From Forficula auricularia (taxonomy: Eukaryota > Arthropoda > Insecta > Dermaptera > Forficulidae): a DNA stretch of 64,000 nt. The notes beneath the pieces were generated by a model. That model was not told where the DNA came from. It made no database searches and saw nothing but the letters and a program-made list of their open reading frames with translations. Positions within the stretch are counted from its first letter, which is position 1. Each line of letters starts with the position of its first letter. The translations under genes were made by a program, and so were the position numbers. Below, piece by piece: positions 32,513 through 42,774 of the stretch. The stretch is taken from the NCBI GenBank assembly GCA_024734495.1, contig JALMQS010000161.1, positions 1,281,930 to 1,345,929 on the forward strand, read 5' to 3'.

Positions 32513-32755
32513 AAATTGAAAGTTTCTTTTTGCCGAGAGTAGCAGAATGTTTATAAATTAAAGGAGACAATAAAAGAGTGTGACTTCTGCACTGAAAAAA
32601 TACACTTTTTAATTTATTTATAACGAGACTATAGTTTGGAGGGATTTGCCCTCTTCATCAGTCAGGTAAAGCCCTCGAAACTAGAGTCTCGTTATAAATA
32701 AATTAAAAAAAAAAATTTCTAGCAAAAGATACACTCTTTTATTGACTCCTTTAAA
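32513..32755. mobile_element. F1: miniature Penelope-like element with inverted ribozyme ends
   Basis: A 243-bp insertion flanked by a perfect 12-bp duplication, TAAAGTTACATT (32501-32512 and 32756-32767). After a 50-bp left segment (TGCCGAGAGTAGCAGAAT) comes a palindrome whose outer ends are GGAGACAATAAAAGAGTG and its inverse. Its inner part is the hammerhead region on both sides. It shares the left segment and both arms with F2, which carries Penelope polymerase sequence. It encodes no protein. Confidence 0.75.
32623..32666 (-). ncRNA. Hammerhead ribozyme motif, core mutated (F1)
   Basis: The minus strand reads TGA, CTGATGA, AGAGGG-CAAAT-CCCTC, CAAAC, TATA, GTC, TCG. Stem II (GAGGG/CCCTC) and the short stem III (AC/GT around TATA) are intact. 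The conserved GAAA is CAAA, losing the catalytic G12 equivalent, so it is predicted inactive. The right arm retains an intact CTCGAAACTAGAGTCTCG half-site on the plus strand. Confidence 0.65.
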
Positions 32756-32982
32756 TAAAGTTACATTTTATTTTTATATTTTTGCAATGAGCTAATGTGA
32801 TTTTAGCAATATAATACAGTATTAATTTTTTTTACTATAGGCAATCCTGTAAATTTCTTATCTATTTGTATTGTAAACATATTATAATAAATTAATTTAC
32901 ATTTTTTTTTAGAAATGTAAATATTAATTATTCTATGCCCAGAAAAACGATTGTAGAACTCGAATTTAGAGTAAGAAGACAT

Positions 32983-33987
32983 TGAGGCGTTCAAAAGCAG
33001 AGTGGACTATCCCACTTTTGTTTTTTTTTTAATGAGAAATCCAGAAAAACAGAGGTAAAGGGTCGAGGCAAAAGTGGTACCTGTGCTGTAATCTACAAGG
33101 AGGAAAATTTCTGGGAAAAGCGTTTTTCACAATGCGGACATCCAAAAGGCCCTCATTATAACTATATTCTTGATAAGAAATAAAGAATATTTCTGCATTT
33201 AAGTACCAGGTATGCTTAGTTTGGAGTCAAATTGTCGTGTGTGAATTGTCCGAAAATTATTTTTATACATTTTTTTTTTATTTATATACAAAATTCCGTA
33301 AGCGTCCCGCTCTGACGTCATTTAAATTCAATGCTTTATTAAATGAAGGACATAAGAAAATGTATTAAATTTATATTTTCTTTAGGTAACAAATTGAAAA
33401 TGATATTTGAAATAATAGAAATATTAGTTTAAGACAGTGGTGCCCAACCTTTAGTTTAAAAACTAAATAAATTTATAATTTTCTCATTAATATATTAAAG
33501 AATAATTAAAACATTAATGAGAATTGTTATGATCGCGCTTTTTAAACAAGATACATATCGCGAGACTACTGCTGGTTGAAGCTATCTGGACCAAGTCTGG
33601 ACCAATAGCTTAACACTCAGCAGACTCCAATAGCTTCAACCAGCAGTAGTCTCGCGATATGTATCTTGTTCAAATAGCGCGATCAAAACAATTCTCATTA
33701 ATGTGTTAATTATTATTAATAATATATTAATGAGAAAATTATAAATTTATTTAACTTCATTATTTCAAGATAGAAATATATAAGTTCAGATATTATTTTC
33801 ACTTAATATTTGACTTAAATCACCTACATTCGATTCGCGATTGAATCAAATATAGAAAACATACGATTTAAAAACTAAGTTTGAACCACTCTGTTTATTT
33901 AGTTTTATCAAAAACCTACTTGATTATAGAGGTTTATAAGCGTAAATGAAATTTGTGGGTTGGTCCACTCTGCTTTTGAACGCCTCA
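32983..33987. mobile_element. Element H, 25-bp TIRs
   Basis: TIR TGAGGCGTTCAAAAGCAGAG plus TGGAC, exact at both ends (32983-33007 and 33963-33987). It is about 1.0 kb with no coding region. It contains palindrome E (33466-33752). The target duplication is unclear because a mariner-like element has inserted right next to its right end. Confidence 0.7.
33466..33752. repeat. Palindrome E, copy 1
   Basis: Arms of about 135 bp: ATTTATAATTTTCTCATTAAT, GATCGCGCTTTTTAAACAAG and CGAGACTACTGCTGGTTGAA, each repeated in inverse. The loop contains TCTGGACCAA. A larger copy spans 36036-38215. Confidence 0.75.
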
Positions 33988-33991
33988 TATA

Positions 33992-35267
33992 CAGGGTGGT
34001 GACTTGGCCGACGCAGCATAGCGATTACAATGTTAATTTTTGAATGTGCATTTATTTGCTCCCCTAATTATTTTAGAGTTATAGTTCTTATGGGTTTTTT
34101 GTAGAGAAAAAAATAATGAATCCGAACATATTTTTGTTTTCAAACTTTGAAATTTCAGAACCGTAATAATCAACATTATAAATAATTGTATTTTTACAAA
34201 AATCACTGAGGGAGGCCATGGAATTATTAAAACAAACAAGGCATTTTCATTTGTTGTTTCTAAGTGGCGTTTGTTATATTTGAACGTTTTAAAATCAGTT
34301 CTTATTAGAATTTATTGATTAACATAATGAGAAACTCGTTAAATTTGAATGGGCTAAGTTTTGTATTCGTCATTGATAAATAAAAATAGTAGATTCACGT
34401 AGATGAACTTTAGAACGAGCTTTTAAATTTTCACAAGAATAATCAACGAAATTATAAGTAATATTTTTAAACGTAATTAAAACAATAAAATTAGTAAGGT
34501 AAACAGAATTTAATTTTTTAACATAATTTACAAATGCATAAAATTATAACAAAAAATAACAATCATAGCAAATGTACGAATAAACCACTATTTACCACTA
34601 AACAATGGCCCAACCTTTCGTAAAATTCTCGTCTGACATTTGCTAATTGGTATTGTGATATTTTATCACATTAGGCTTGTATACGATTTTTGAGTTGATC
34701 TAAGTTTTGAAATGTTTGTCCAGAGTAAATCTTTGATTTTAAATGTCCACAAAGAAAAAAATCTTTGGGAGAAAGATCGGGGGACCTTGCAGGCCAGCTA
34801 ATCGTAAACCTCGGACCAATGATTTTATTCTCAAAATGATTATTTAAAAATTCACGGACATCGCGGCTGTTGTGTGCGGGGCAACCATCCATCTGGAACC
34901 AAATATCTTGGTTTTCTCGAGCGTTTTCCGTTACATCCGGAACTATATCCTCTTCCAATAACTGCAAAAAGCGCTGTCCAGTTAAATTTTCATTTAAGAA
35001 AAATGGTCCTAAAATGCGATGACCGAATATTCCCGTATATTCCATGGCCTCAGTGATTTTTGTAAAAATACAATTATTTATAATGTTGATTATTACGGTT
35101 CTGAAATTTCAAAATTTGAAAACAAAAATATGTTCAGATTCAGTATTTTTTTCTCTACAAAAAACCTACAAGAACTTTAAATCTAAAATAATTAGGTGAG
35201 CAAATAAATGCACATTCAAAAATTAACATTGTAATCGCCATGCTGCGTCGGCCAAGTCACGACCCTG
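33992..35267 (-). mobile_element. Mariner-like element with about 230-bp TIRs
   Basis: The left end CAGGGTGGTGACTTGGCCGA is matched in inverse at the right end (GCCAAGTCACGACCCTG), with arms 33992-34220 and 35040-35267. TA lies on both sides (33990-33991 and 35268-35269). It is 1276 bp, of which only the transposase C-terminal half remains between the arms. Confidence 0.9.
34573..35045 (-). pseudogene. Tc1/mariner-like transposase, C-terminal half
   Basis: The frame from 35045 reads ILGPFFLNENLTGQRFLQLL, then DIWFQMDGCPAHNSRDVREF (second catalytic Asp in QMDG) and WPARSPDLSPKDFFLCGHLK (third catalytic Asp in KDFF). The main frame stops at 34671. A shifted frame continues ANVRREFYERLGHCLVVNSG to about 34573, the usual C-terminus. 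The HTH region and first Asp are missing: the coding part begins at the inner edge of the right arm. Internal deletion thus removed the N-terminal half, and one frameshift followed. Confidence 0.88.
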
Positions 35268-35268
35268 T

Positions 35269-36035
35269 ATACCTATACATATTTATAATCGGTATATGTT
35301 TATTTGCTTCAAGCAGAAGACAACCTTATTGATATTTTTTTATAAAATGTTTTTAAATGGATTGTGATTTGTACCAGTGAGTGTTTTAATTAATATCTGA
35401 AAAAATAAAAGCAAAAATTTTTAATTAGAAATATTTTTATATTATCAATTAAATGTCGTAAAATTAATGTTTATCTTTTAAATGAGAGAGCACTTAGTTA
35501 AATACATTTCTGGGCTTAATTAAATTACCTTTATGGCTCTGAATGGATAAGCTTTATTTAAAATAATTCAAGCTCGAGAGATTCTTTTGTGCGTTAAATT
35601 TTCAATCGCGAGGGCAAAACTTTTTTATCTTCAAATCTTTTCATATAGGTATACATGTATATATATTTTTTATTGGATATTTTTCTTAAACTCCTTTTAT
35701 ACTCTTAAAGGCTTTACTTCAAGCGTTCATATACTCGGGAGGTGGTTGTTATAGACTATTGGCCAACTGTATTCAATAAAATTTATCTCTGAAAAAAGTA
35801 CATTAAGCTAAGTCTCTGGAATAATGAATTTATTAAAAACTGTGAAAATAAATATCGGTGTTTATTATTTCATTTAAAACTATTAGCTTTAAAGCAGATA
35901 CTGATTGAAATCAATAATAATTTTAGTCGTATGTTTCCTATATTTGATTCAATCGCGGATCGAATGCAGGTGATTTTTTTCAAATATTAAGTGAAATTAT
36001 ATCTGAACTTATATATTTCTAACTTGAAATAATGA
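35269..36035. other. No gene; E-family flank
   Basis: 35920-36000 (GATTCAATCGCGGATCGAA, GAATGCAGGTGATTTTT) recurs at 37110-37190 and in inverse at 33783-33870, so it belongs to the outer part of family E. The rest is AT-rich. Confidence 0.45.
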
Positions 36036-36116
36036 AGTTAAAAAAATTTATAATTTTTTCATTACATTCACGAGAATTGTTTTGATTGCGCTTTTTAAAC
36101 AAGATAATATACTGAT

Positions 36117-36856
36117 AATACCCTGAAAATGTGTGACAGCCTATCCATGTTGGGCGTCTCTGTCGCATCTGACCTGTCTTGGAATGAACACATCTCCTCT
36201 GTGGCGAAATCTGCAGCAAGGAAGATTGGCTTCTTATTCAGGTCCAAGCGATTTTACAAACCCCCACAACTTCTCACCATCTACAAGGCCCAAATCCGCC
36301 CCTGTCTCGAATACGGCTCTCATCTGTGGAGAGGAGCCTCAAAATATTCTCTTGCTACCCTTGATGCAATTCAGAAACGAGCCGTCAGGCTAATTGACGA
36401 TTCTACCCTCACCGACTCCCTCGACTCGCTAGCTCATCGAAGAGATGTCTCTGCCCTTTCCCTTTTCTATAGATACTATCACGGCAGGTGCTCTGACGAG
36501 ATAAAATCAATAATTCCCCCAAAGCATGCTTTGCACGCAGCACACGTTTTGCCGACTCCCAACACTCTTTCGCTGTCAAATTGGAAAAGTGCCGGACCAC
36601 TTCATTCGCGAATACATATATCCCCATGACTTCAAGGAACTGGAACTCTCTCCCAGCCTCTATCTTTCCCAGCACCTATGATCTTCAAACCTTCAAAACC
36701 AGGGTGCATAGACACCTGCGTCTACACCCTCTCTCTTAATCAACTTTCCCTTCTCTTCGGTAATGCAAGGGTCTTTCGAGATCCATAGGGGCTACATCTT
36801 TACTGGTGCACCCCTTCTTGCATTCGATTGCATTAAAAAAAAAAAAAAAAAAAAAA
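36117..36856 (+). mobile_element. LINE family 1, copy 2
   Basis: 5'-truncated copy starting at the segment coding TLKMCDSLSM and ending in poly(A) at 36835-36856. E sequence AACAAGATA precedes it, and GATATATATCGC follows, consistent with insertion into E and a short AGATA-type duplication. Confidence 0.88.
36120..36740 (+). pseudogene. LINE family 1 polymerase C-terminus, one frameshift
   Basis: The frame from 36129 gives MCDSLSMLGVSVASDLSWNE, RSKRFYKPPQLLTIYKAQIR, LDAIQKRAVRLIDDSTLTDS and RYYHGRCSDEIKSIIPPK. Loss of one C in the run at about 36515-36520 then throws it out of frame. The correct C-terminus (STRFADSQHSFAV, TSRNWNSLPASIFPSTYD, FKTRVHRHLRLHPL) continues in another frame to about 36740. 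The polymerase palm is missing. The overlapping frame at 36133-36393 is a shadow. Confidence 0.88.
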
Positions 36857-37628
36857 GATATATATCGCTAGACTACTGCTGGTTGAAGCTATTGGAGTCT
36901 ACTGAGTCTTAAGTCTGGACCAAGAGAGAATGAAAAAGATATGATCCATCTAGCTATAATCCAACGTCATTTTTGCGTTTAGCCCGGATGACATTTGGAT
37001 GGATCACCAAATGAATTTGAATTCTGAGATGTTATATATTCAATCTCCCAGTCCAGAGCGCCCGATCTGTTAGCAAGTATGTTAGGTGCTTTCTATTAAT
37101 TAATCGTATGTTTCATATATTTGATTCAATCGCGAATCGAATGCAGGTGATTTTTGTCAAATATTAAATGAAAATAATATCTGAACTGTCCAAGTGTTAT
37201 GCGGGCTAAACGCAAAATGACGTTGGATTATAGCTAAATGGATCATATATTTTTCATTCTCTCTTGGTCCAGACTTAAGACTCAGCAGACTCCAATAGCT
37301 TCAACCAGCAGTAGTCTCGCGATATATATCTTAAATTGAAAGTTTTTGTGCCGAGAGTAGCAGAATTTTAAATGAAAGGTATTAATTTTCCGATGGTAAT
37401 AGATTCAAATTTACTAGAAAATCATAAGATGGTGTCATCTATTAAATCCGATGGAATGGAATATTTTTAATTATATGTCAGAGGCGTTGTTTTTCACCCC
37501 CTCGGGAATCGAACCCGAGTGGCAGTAACAGCAATTTTAAATATTGAAGGAGACAATAAAAGAGTGTGTCTTCTGCTGGAATTATAAATTTTATTTATTT
37601 ATAACGAGGCTTTGCCCTCTTCATCAGT

Positions 37629-37970
37629 CTATTCTTTTTCAACATCTTTGATTTTATTTATTAACTCAAGTGAGTTTTTAATTGAGTTTTTGGGAATGAA
37701 TTTAGTTTTTTTCTTTAAATAGTTTGTTTAAATGTTTAGCTAGTTTTGTAATTGATGAATTTGTATAACTAACTACAGGTCTAATTGGAATATCTTCTAA
37801 TTTTTTAGACTTGTGAATTTTTGGAAGAGAATATAATTGTGGACATTGTTGGTTCTTTTCTGGGAGTGAATATTTTTGTTTGTCTGTTAATATAATCGAA
37901 TTTTTTATTATTTCTTTAACTGTTTTATCAAAACTTACTTGAACTCGGATTTTCTAATTTCTTGAAAAAT
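37629..37970 (-). pseudogene. Penelope-like reverse transcriptase, N-terminal fragment
   Basis: The minus-strand frame reads KIRVQVSFDKTVKEIIKNSI, KQKYSLPEKNQQCPQLYSLP, KIHKSKKLEDIPIRPVVSYT and NSSITKLAKHLNKLFKEKN, stopping at 37702-37704. The LPKIHK...PIRPVVS block is the hallmark opening of Penelope-like polymerases. After a one-base shift it goes on FIPKNSIKNSLELINKIKDV then EKE to a stop at 37629-37631. The catalytic DD block and the GIY-YIG endonuclease found in full elements are absent. It lies between the two inverted ribozyme-bearing ends. Confidence 0.82.
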
Positions 37971-38018
37971 TATTTGAGACTTTAGAAAATTCTCGGTTTT
38001 TCTTTGGCTAAAATTTCG

Positions 38019-38066
38019 ATAGACTAGATGAAGAGGGCAATAGCCCTCTGAAAACTATGAGTCTCG
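38019..38066 (+). ncRNA. Hammerhead ribozyme motif, degenerate (F2 right end)
   Basis: TAGA, CTaGATGA (one inserted A in the core), AGAGGGCAATAGCCCTCT (stem II), GAAA-AC, TATGA, GTC, TCG. Stem I pairs AGA/TCT. The core insertion and an extra A after GAAA make cleavage unlikely. The left-end counterpart (37613-37635, minus strand) has lost its 3' half by deletion. Confidence 0.55.
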
Positions 38067-38436
38067 TTATAAATTAATAAAATTTATAATTCCAGCAGAT
38101 GACACACTCTTTTATTGTCTCCTTCGTTATATATCTTGTTTAAAAAGCGCGATCAAAACAATTCTCGTTAATATGTTAATTATTATTTAATGTATTAATG
38201 AGAAAATTATAAATTTAATAATTTTAGATAATTTCTTAACCATTTTGTTTTTGTTTTGTTTTTATTTAAGAAGGGTCACGTTTATCTCTAAATTTTTAAC
38301 TTAACATAGCGTTATTGTAAACGTGCCTAAAAACTTTTTTTTTTTGCTTAATTTTATTGAAATATCCAAAAAAAAACAGCTCTATTTTGATTAAAGAAAA
38401 AGTGAAAAGAGGTTGGGGGTTCTGCAAGAATAACTA

Positions 38437-39178
38437 ATTAATACCTGGAGGCACCGAGCAATGCACGGTAGCCCCTGCCCCCCACCCCCTCCCCCGAAAC
38501 CAGCCACCTCGCCCCAACCACTGCACCCCCACTCCGCCCCACCCCACCCCAACCGCGCCTCTCACCTCCGGATCCCCCACAACTGCACCCCACCCTTCTA
38601 GCTTTCTAGTCGTCCACATATTATGTGTATATTTGTTTACTCGTAGACCAATTTGCCCACATTCGTACATATTGATAAGCATTATAAAAAATAATAATAA
38701 AAAAATAATCGTATAAGATCTGAAATAAAAACAAAATTAAATAAGATTTTTTTCCAAGTTATATAAGAAAAAGCCACTTCAACCACTTTATTTGTAAACA
38801 CATCTGTTTTGTTATGATTTAGACACCTGTTAATTAAAAACAAACAAAAAATTCCTAATTTTAATATATAATAATCTATTAATATTTGCTATAACCTACT
38901 TGTGGGTTTTAAAATTAAAAAACCAATTAATAAATAAAAGATAATTGGAAAAAATGTAAACAAACTTTTTTATTGAGATTTTCATCTATCAATAATTACT
39001 TTATTTAAGAAAAGATCAATTAAAATTAAATTTGTCGAGGTCCAGGCCTAGCCAGATCGTTTTATCATCCTCAAAACTTGTTAATAGAGTTGGTTTCATC
39101 AAAAACGGTAGAGCCGTTTTCAAAATAGAACTAAGATACAAATATATAAACAATTTTTGCTCGTTTAATAAGTGTAGA
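38437..39178 (-). mobile_element. Helitron-like element I, copy 3
   Basis: Minus-strand 5' end TCTACACTTATTAAACGAGC at 39178. The 3' hairpin is CCGTGC-ATT-GCTCGG near 38456-38470. C-rich array at 38475-38600. It ends CCAGGTATTAA. Confidence 0.6.
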
Positions 39179-39448
39179 TACCTGTGTCTAAAAATTAACA
39201 TTAAGTAGTAAACATGGACAGGTCAATTTATTTGTTACTGATTAAAAGCTAAAAAAAATTTGTAAAAGTCTTATAGTAGTCATAGTTTTCGAGTTTTAGG
39301 TATTTTTTTAGAATATTATGAAAATCACTACCCTGCACATGATATTAATTTATATTCTGTAACTACAAATTTGCTTAACATCAAAAATATTATATAATAA
39401 TTTTATTTTTTATTTTTTTATTTTAGATGTTAGGTATATTATATAATA

Positions 39449-40810
39449 GTATAGTAAAATATATTAAATTTGAATATGTGAATTTATATAAAATTAGTAT
39501 AAGATTGTAGATGAAAAAAAATCCGTAAAAAGTGTGTGAGATTCACTCACTATCATTGGGAGAGGCTTGGGACCAAGCCCCTCGATAAAACAGACTAAAA
39601 AATTATAAATAAGAGGATATCCTATCTTATTTTATCGATTTCATCTATCTGAAGGTTTATTCCATGTTTCTAATATAAGAAAATAGTATTTTAATTAAGA
39701 ATTTTGTAGTTTAAATGAAATTTAATGAAAACTTCGAGTTTTTTCGTTTCGGCGGTTATTCGACTAGAAATGCCAAAAAGTTTTATTTTTTTCTCTTTAT
39801 ACATTTAATCAAATCTATTGAAATTTCATATCTGCGTGTTATTTCATATTATCTTTTATATAAAATAATTTTTATTAGAACATTTGAAATTTTAAGGGTA
39901 GTTTATTTGAAGTCTGATTTGAAAAAACGCTAATTACTCCTTTGAAATAATTTATAAAAATATAAAATAAATAGATATTATAAAACAAGTAATTATTAAT
40001 AATTTTATTCTATTTTGAACGAAATTGATTAATTACTTTTTGAGAAAATGGTCAAAAACTCGGAAAATCGTCTAAAAAACGATGTTTTAAGAAATAAAAT
40101 TAGGCTTTGAAAAAAGTCGAAAATGTCATATAAACGAATCCTTGACTTGTGACATGGAAATGAATTTTAAATTGGTTGTTTTTTTAGACGGTTTTCCTCG
40201 TTTTTGACCGTTTTCTCAAAAAGTAATGCCTCAATTTCATTCAAAATAAATTAGAGCTATTAATAATTACTAGGTTTTATAGTATTTATTTCATATTTTT
40301 AAAAATTATTTCAACGGAGCAATTAGCGTTTTTTCATATTTGACTTCAAATAAACTACCCGTAAAAATGCAAATATTCTAATAAAAATTATTTTCTATAA
40401 AAGATAAATTGAAATAACGATCAGATATGAAATTTCAACAGATTTGATTAAATATGGAAGAGAAAAAAAATAAAACTTTTGGAAGTTCTAGTCGAATAGC
40501 CGCCGAAGCGAAAAAACTTGATGTTTTCATTAAATTTCATTTAAACTTCAAAATTCTTAATTAAAATGCTATTTTCTTATATTAGAAACATAGTGTGAGC
40601 CTTCGGATAGATGAAATCGATAAAATAAGATCGATTTCTTTCTTATTTATAGTTCTTTTGGTCTGTTTTATCGAGAGGTTGGGTCGCAAGCCCTCGCCCT
40701 GATAGACTGTCAGAGTGAAACTCAGACACTTTTTATGGATTTTTTCATCTACAATCTTATACTAATTTCATATAATTTCACATATTCAAATTTAATACAT
40801 TTTACTATAC
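39449..40810. repeat. 1.36-kb palindrome N
   Basis: The arms (about 39449-40075 and 40180-40810) are near-inverse copies. The outer ends are AGTATAGTAAAATATATTAA and inverse, with landmarks TTTCGGCGGTTATTCGACTA and ACCGTTTTCTCAAAAAGTAA. The centre, near 40125, is a short spacer. Open frames such as 39715-39933 have no domain. It sits exactly between two opposed Helitron-like copies. Confidence 0.8.
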
Positions 40811-40815
40811 TTTTA

Positions 40816-41616
40816 TCTACTCTTATTAAACGAGCAAAAATTGTTTATATATATATCTACCGATTTTGATGAAACAAATTCTATTAACAAGTTTCGAGGA
40901 TGAGAAAGCGATCTGGCCAGGTCTGGACCTCGAAAAATTTAATCTTAATTGATCTTTTCTTAATTAAAGTAATTATTGATAGATGAAAATCTCAATAAAA
41001 AAGTTTGTTTACGTTTTTTCCAATTTATCTTTTATTTTTAATTGTTTTTTTAATTTTAAAACCCACTAATAGGTTATAGCAAATATTAATATATATATTA
41101 AAATTAAGAATTTTTTGTTTGTTTTTAATTAACATGTGTCTAAATCATAACAAAACAGGTGTGTTTACAAATAAAGTAGGTTGAAGTGGCTTTTGTTTTA
41201 TATAACTTGGAAACAAAACTTATTTAATTTTATGTTTTTATTTGAGATCCTATACGATTATTTTTTTTATTATTATTTTCCTATTTAATTTTTTATAATG
41301 TTTATCAATATGAACGAATGTGGCCAAATTGGTGTACGAGTAAACAAATAAACACATAATATGTAGACCATTAGAAAGCTAGAACTGGAATTAAACTAAA
41401 ACTGGGTGTGGGGTGGGGTGGATGTGGGAGATGCAGGAGGTGGGGTGCAGTTGGGGGGATCCGGGGGGAGGAGCGGTTGGGGTGGGGTGGGGGTGCGGTG
41501 GGGGTGGCGAGGTGCGTGGTTTCGGGGGGGGGGGGGGGTGCAGGGGCGTGTATTATATATATTTGTATTTTTTTTAATTTGGTTACCGTGCATCGCTCGG
41601 TGGCTCCAGGTACTTA
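40816..41616 (+). mobile_element. Helitron-like element I, copy 4 (least interrupted)
   Basis: The 5' end A|TCTACTCTTATTAAACGAGC, then shared body landmarks (ACCCACTAATAGGTTATAGC, CAGGTGTGTTTACAAATAAA, TATCAATATGAACGAATGTG). A G-rich array lies at 41400-41545, a hairpin CCGTGC-ATC-GCTCGG at 41586-41600, and the end CCAGGTACTTA. It is about 800 bp and non-coding. Confidence 0.65.
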
Positions 41617-42760
41617 TCTTTTAAGATGAGAAATTTAAGACCAATATGCTATTAATTTCTTTCAAAGAAATGATTTTAAACTAAAGATAGTTAATTATAT
41701 ATACGTACTTCCTAATATTTAGTATGTGTGTAGCAAAGCTTACGGTGATTTCCTTATATTAACGCACTGTCCCTTTCAATACAACCCATTTTTGAAAGGG
41801 ACAAAATACATTTTTTTTTTAATTGTTTTATTGTGTTTTATTTATATCGATAGCCAATAAATTGAAGTTTTTAATTCTATTTTTACCTCTTTAACATGTT
41901 ATATTATTTATTTGTCCTTTTCATCCCACCTCTCCCCTATATCGACCACGACTTCTTTGAAACTTCTCGGGTATTAACTTGGAATTTGTCATAAGGGTTA
42001 TTCTCGATTAACAAATTTTAACTGGATAAGACAACGAAAAAAAAACTCTATGTATAGATATGCAGCCTTCCCCTCTATCTGATCCTCTTATGATGGCGTC
42101 CTAAAGCCTCCATATTGAATGAAAACCAGTGTTGAAGAGTAGGGATTGGAGACTGCCAATCGTAGGCCTAGGTTTCAGAGAATGGCCGGACTGCCTGAGA
42201 CTGGGGGGCGGGGCTTAACTCTGATTGGCAGTCTCAAGGAGAATCATCCCCAGTCTGTAGTTCGAGAGGGGGAGGAGCCTATGCTTCCTGATACACTGGT
42301 TGCATATATACAGGCGGCTCCAGGAATCGTTAAAATGATACCCGATACAGAAATTTTTCAAGAAATAGTTCTACATAGTTTGATTGAAAATATTTAATTT
42401 GCCAAAAGTAGCAAAGGAGAAATCAATGAGGCTGCCCTCTGTTTGATGAAAATAAACATATACATATATTATATTTTAATTTATAAAATAATGTACTTTA
42501 GATCTTTTCGAGTGTCTTGAAAATATGTATAAATATTAAAAATTTTGCAGTAGTAATAATTATTTTTAACTTTTTTCTTCGAGTCTCATGTTTCATTTCG
42601 CTAAGATGTCAACAAAAAGTAAAAAAATAAAAAATAAAAAAAATTAATATTTAAATTTACAGGTCACTCGAAAACAACTATAAAAATTACAAAAATATTG
42701 AGCGACCTCTATAAATTGAATTGAAATTTTAGGAATATTCATAATTTTCAACGTAGGCAA
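41617..42760. other. No gene supported
   Basis: An 83-residue frame at 42146-42397 has no domain I recognise and no nearby splice context. The stretch around 42120-42260 is GC-richer (GGGGGGCGGGGCTTAACTC) and contains two CTGATTGGC/GGCAGTCTCA-like strings. The rest is AT-rich. Confidence 0.35.
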
Positions 42761-42774
42761 TAATAACATGACGT

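Larger units (their letters stand above)
37333..38127 (-). mobile_element. F2: Penelope-like element with inverted terminal repeats
   Basis: Flanked by a perfect 10-bp duplication TATATATCTT (37323-37332 and 38128-38137), inserted in palindrome E. It shares its left segment (TGCCGAGAGTAGCAGAAT) with F1. Inverted end repeats GGAGACAATAAAAGAGTGTG (about 37548 and, inverted, to 38123) each contain a hammerhead region. Between them lies a Penelope polymerase fragment on the minus strand. A tRNA-like piece (B-box GGGTTCGATTCCC, minus strand, about 37505) sits in the left segment. Confidence 0.8.
36036..38215. mobile_element. Palindrome E, copy 2, with two nested insertions
   Basis: E arms occur at 36036-36105, 36857-36930, 37262-37332 and 38138-38215. 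They are separated by LINE family 1 copy 2 (36117-36856), an E interior (36930-37260, itself a weak palindrome with TAGCCCGGATGAC / GCGGGCTAAACGC), and Penelope-like F2 (37333-38127). Confidence 0.65.

Noticed and set aside
40680..40735. Hammerhead-like CTGATAG...GAAAC in palindrome N
   Set aside because: No pairing stem II between the two strings, and the other arm (ATGATAG...GAATC) does not support the core.
42146..42397. 83-residue frame as a host gene
   Set aside because: No recognisable domain, no splice signals or neighbouring exon; length is compatible with chance in this GC-richer patch.
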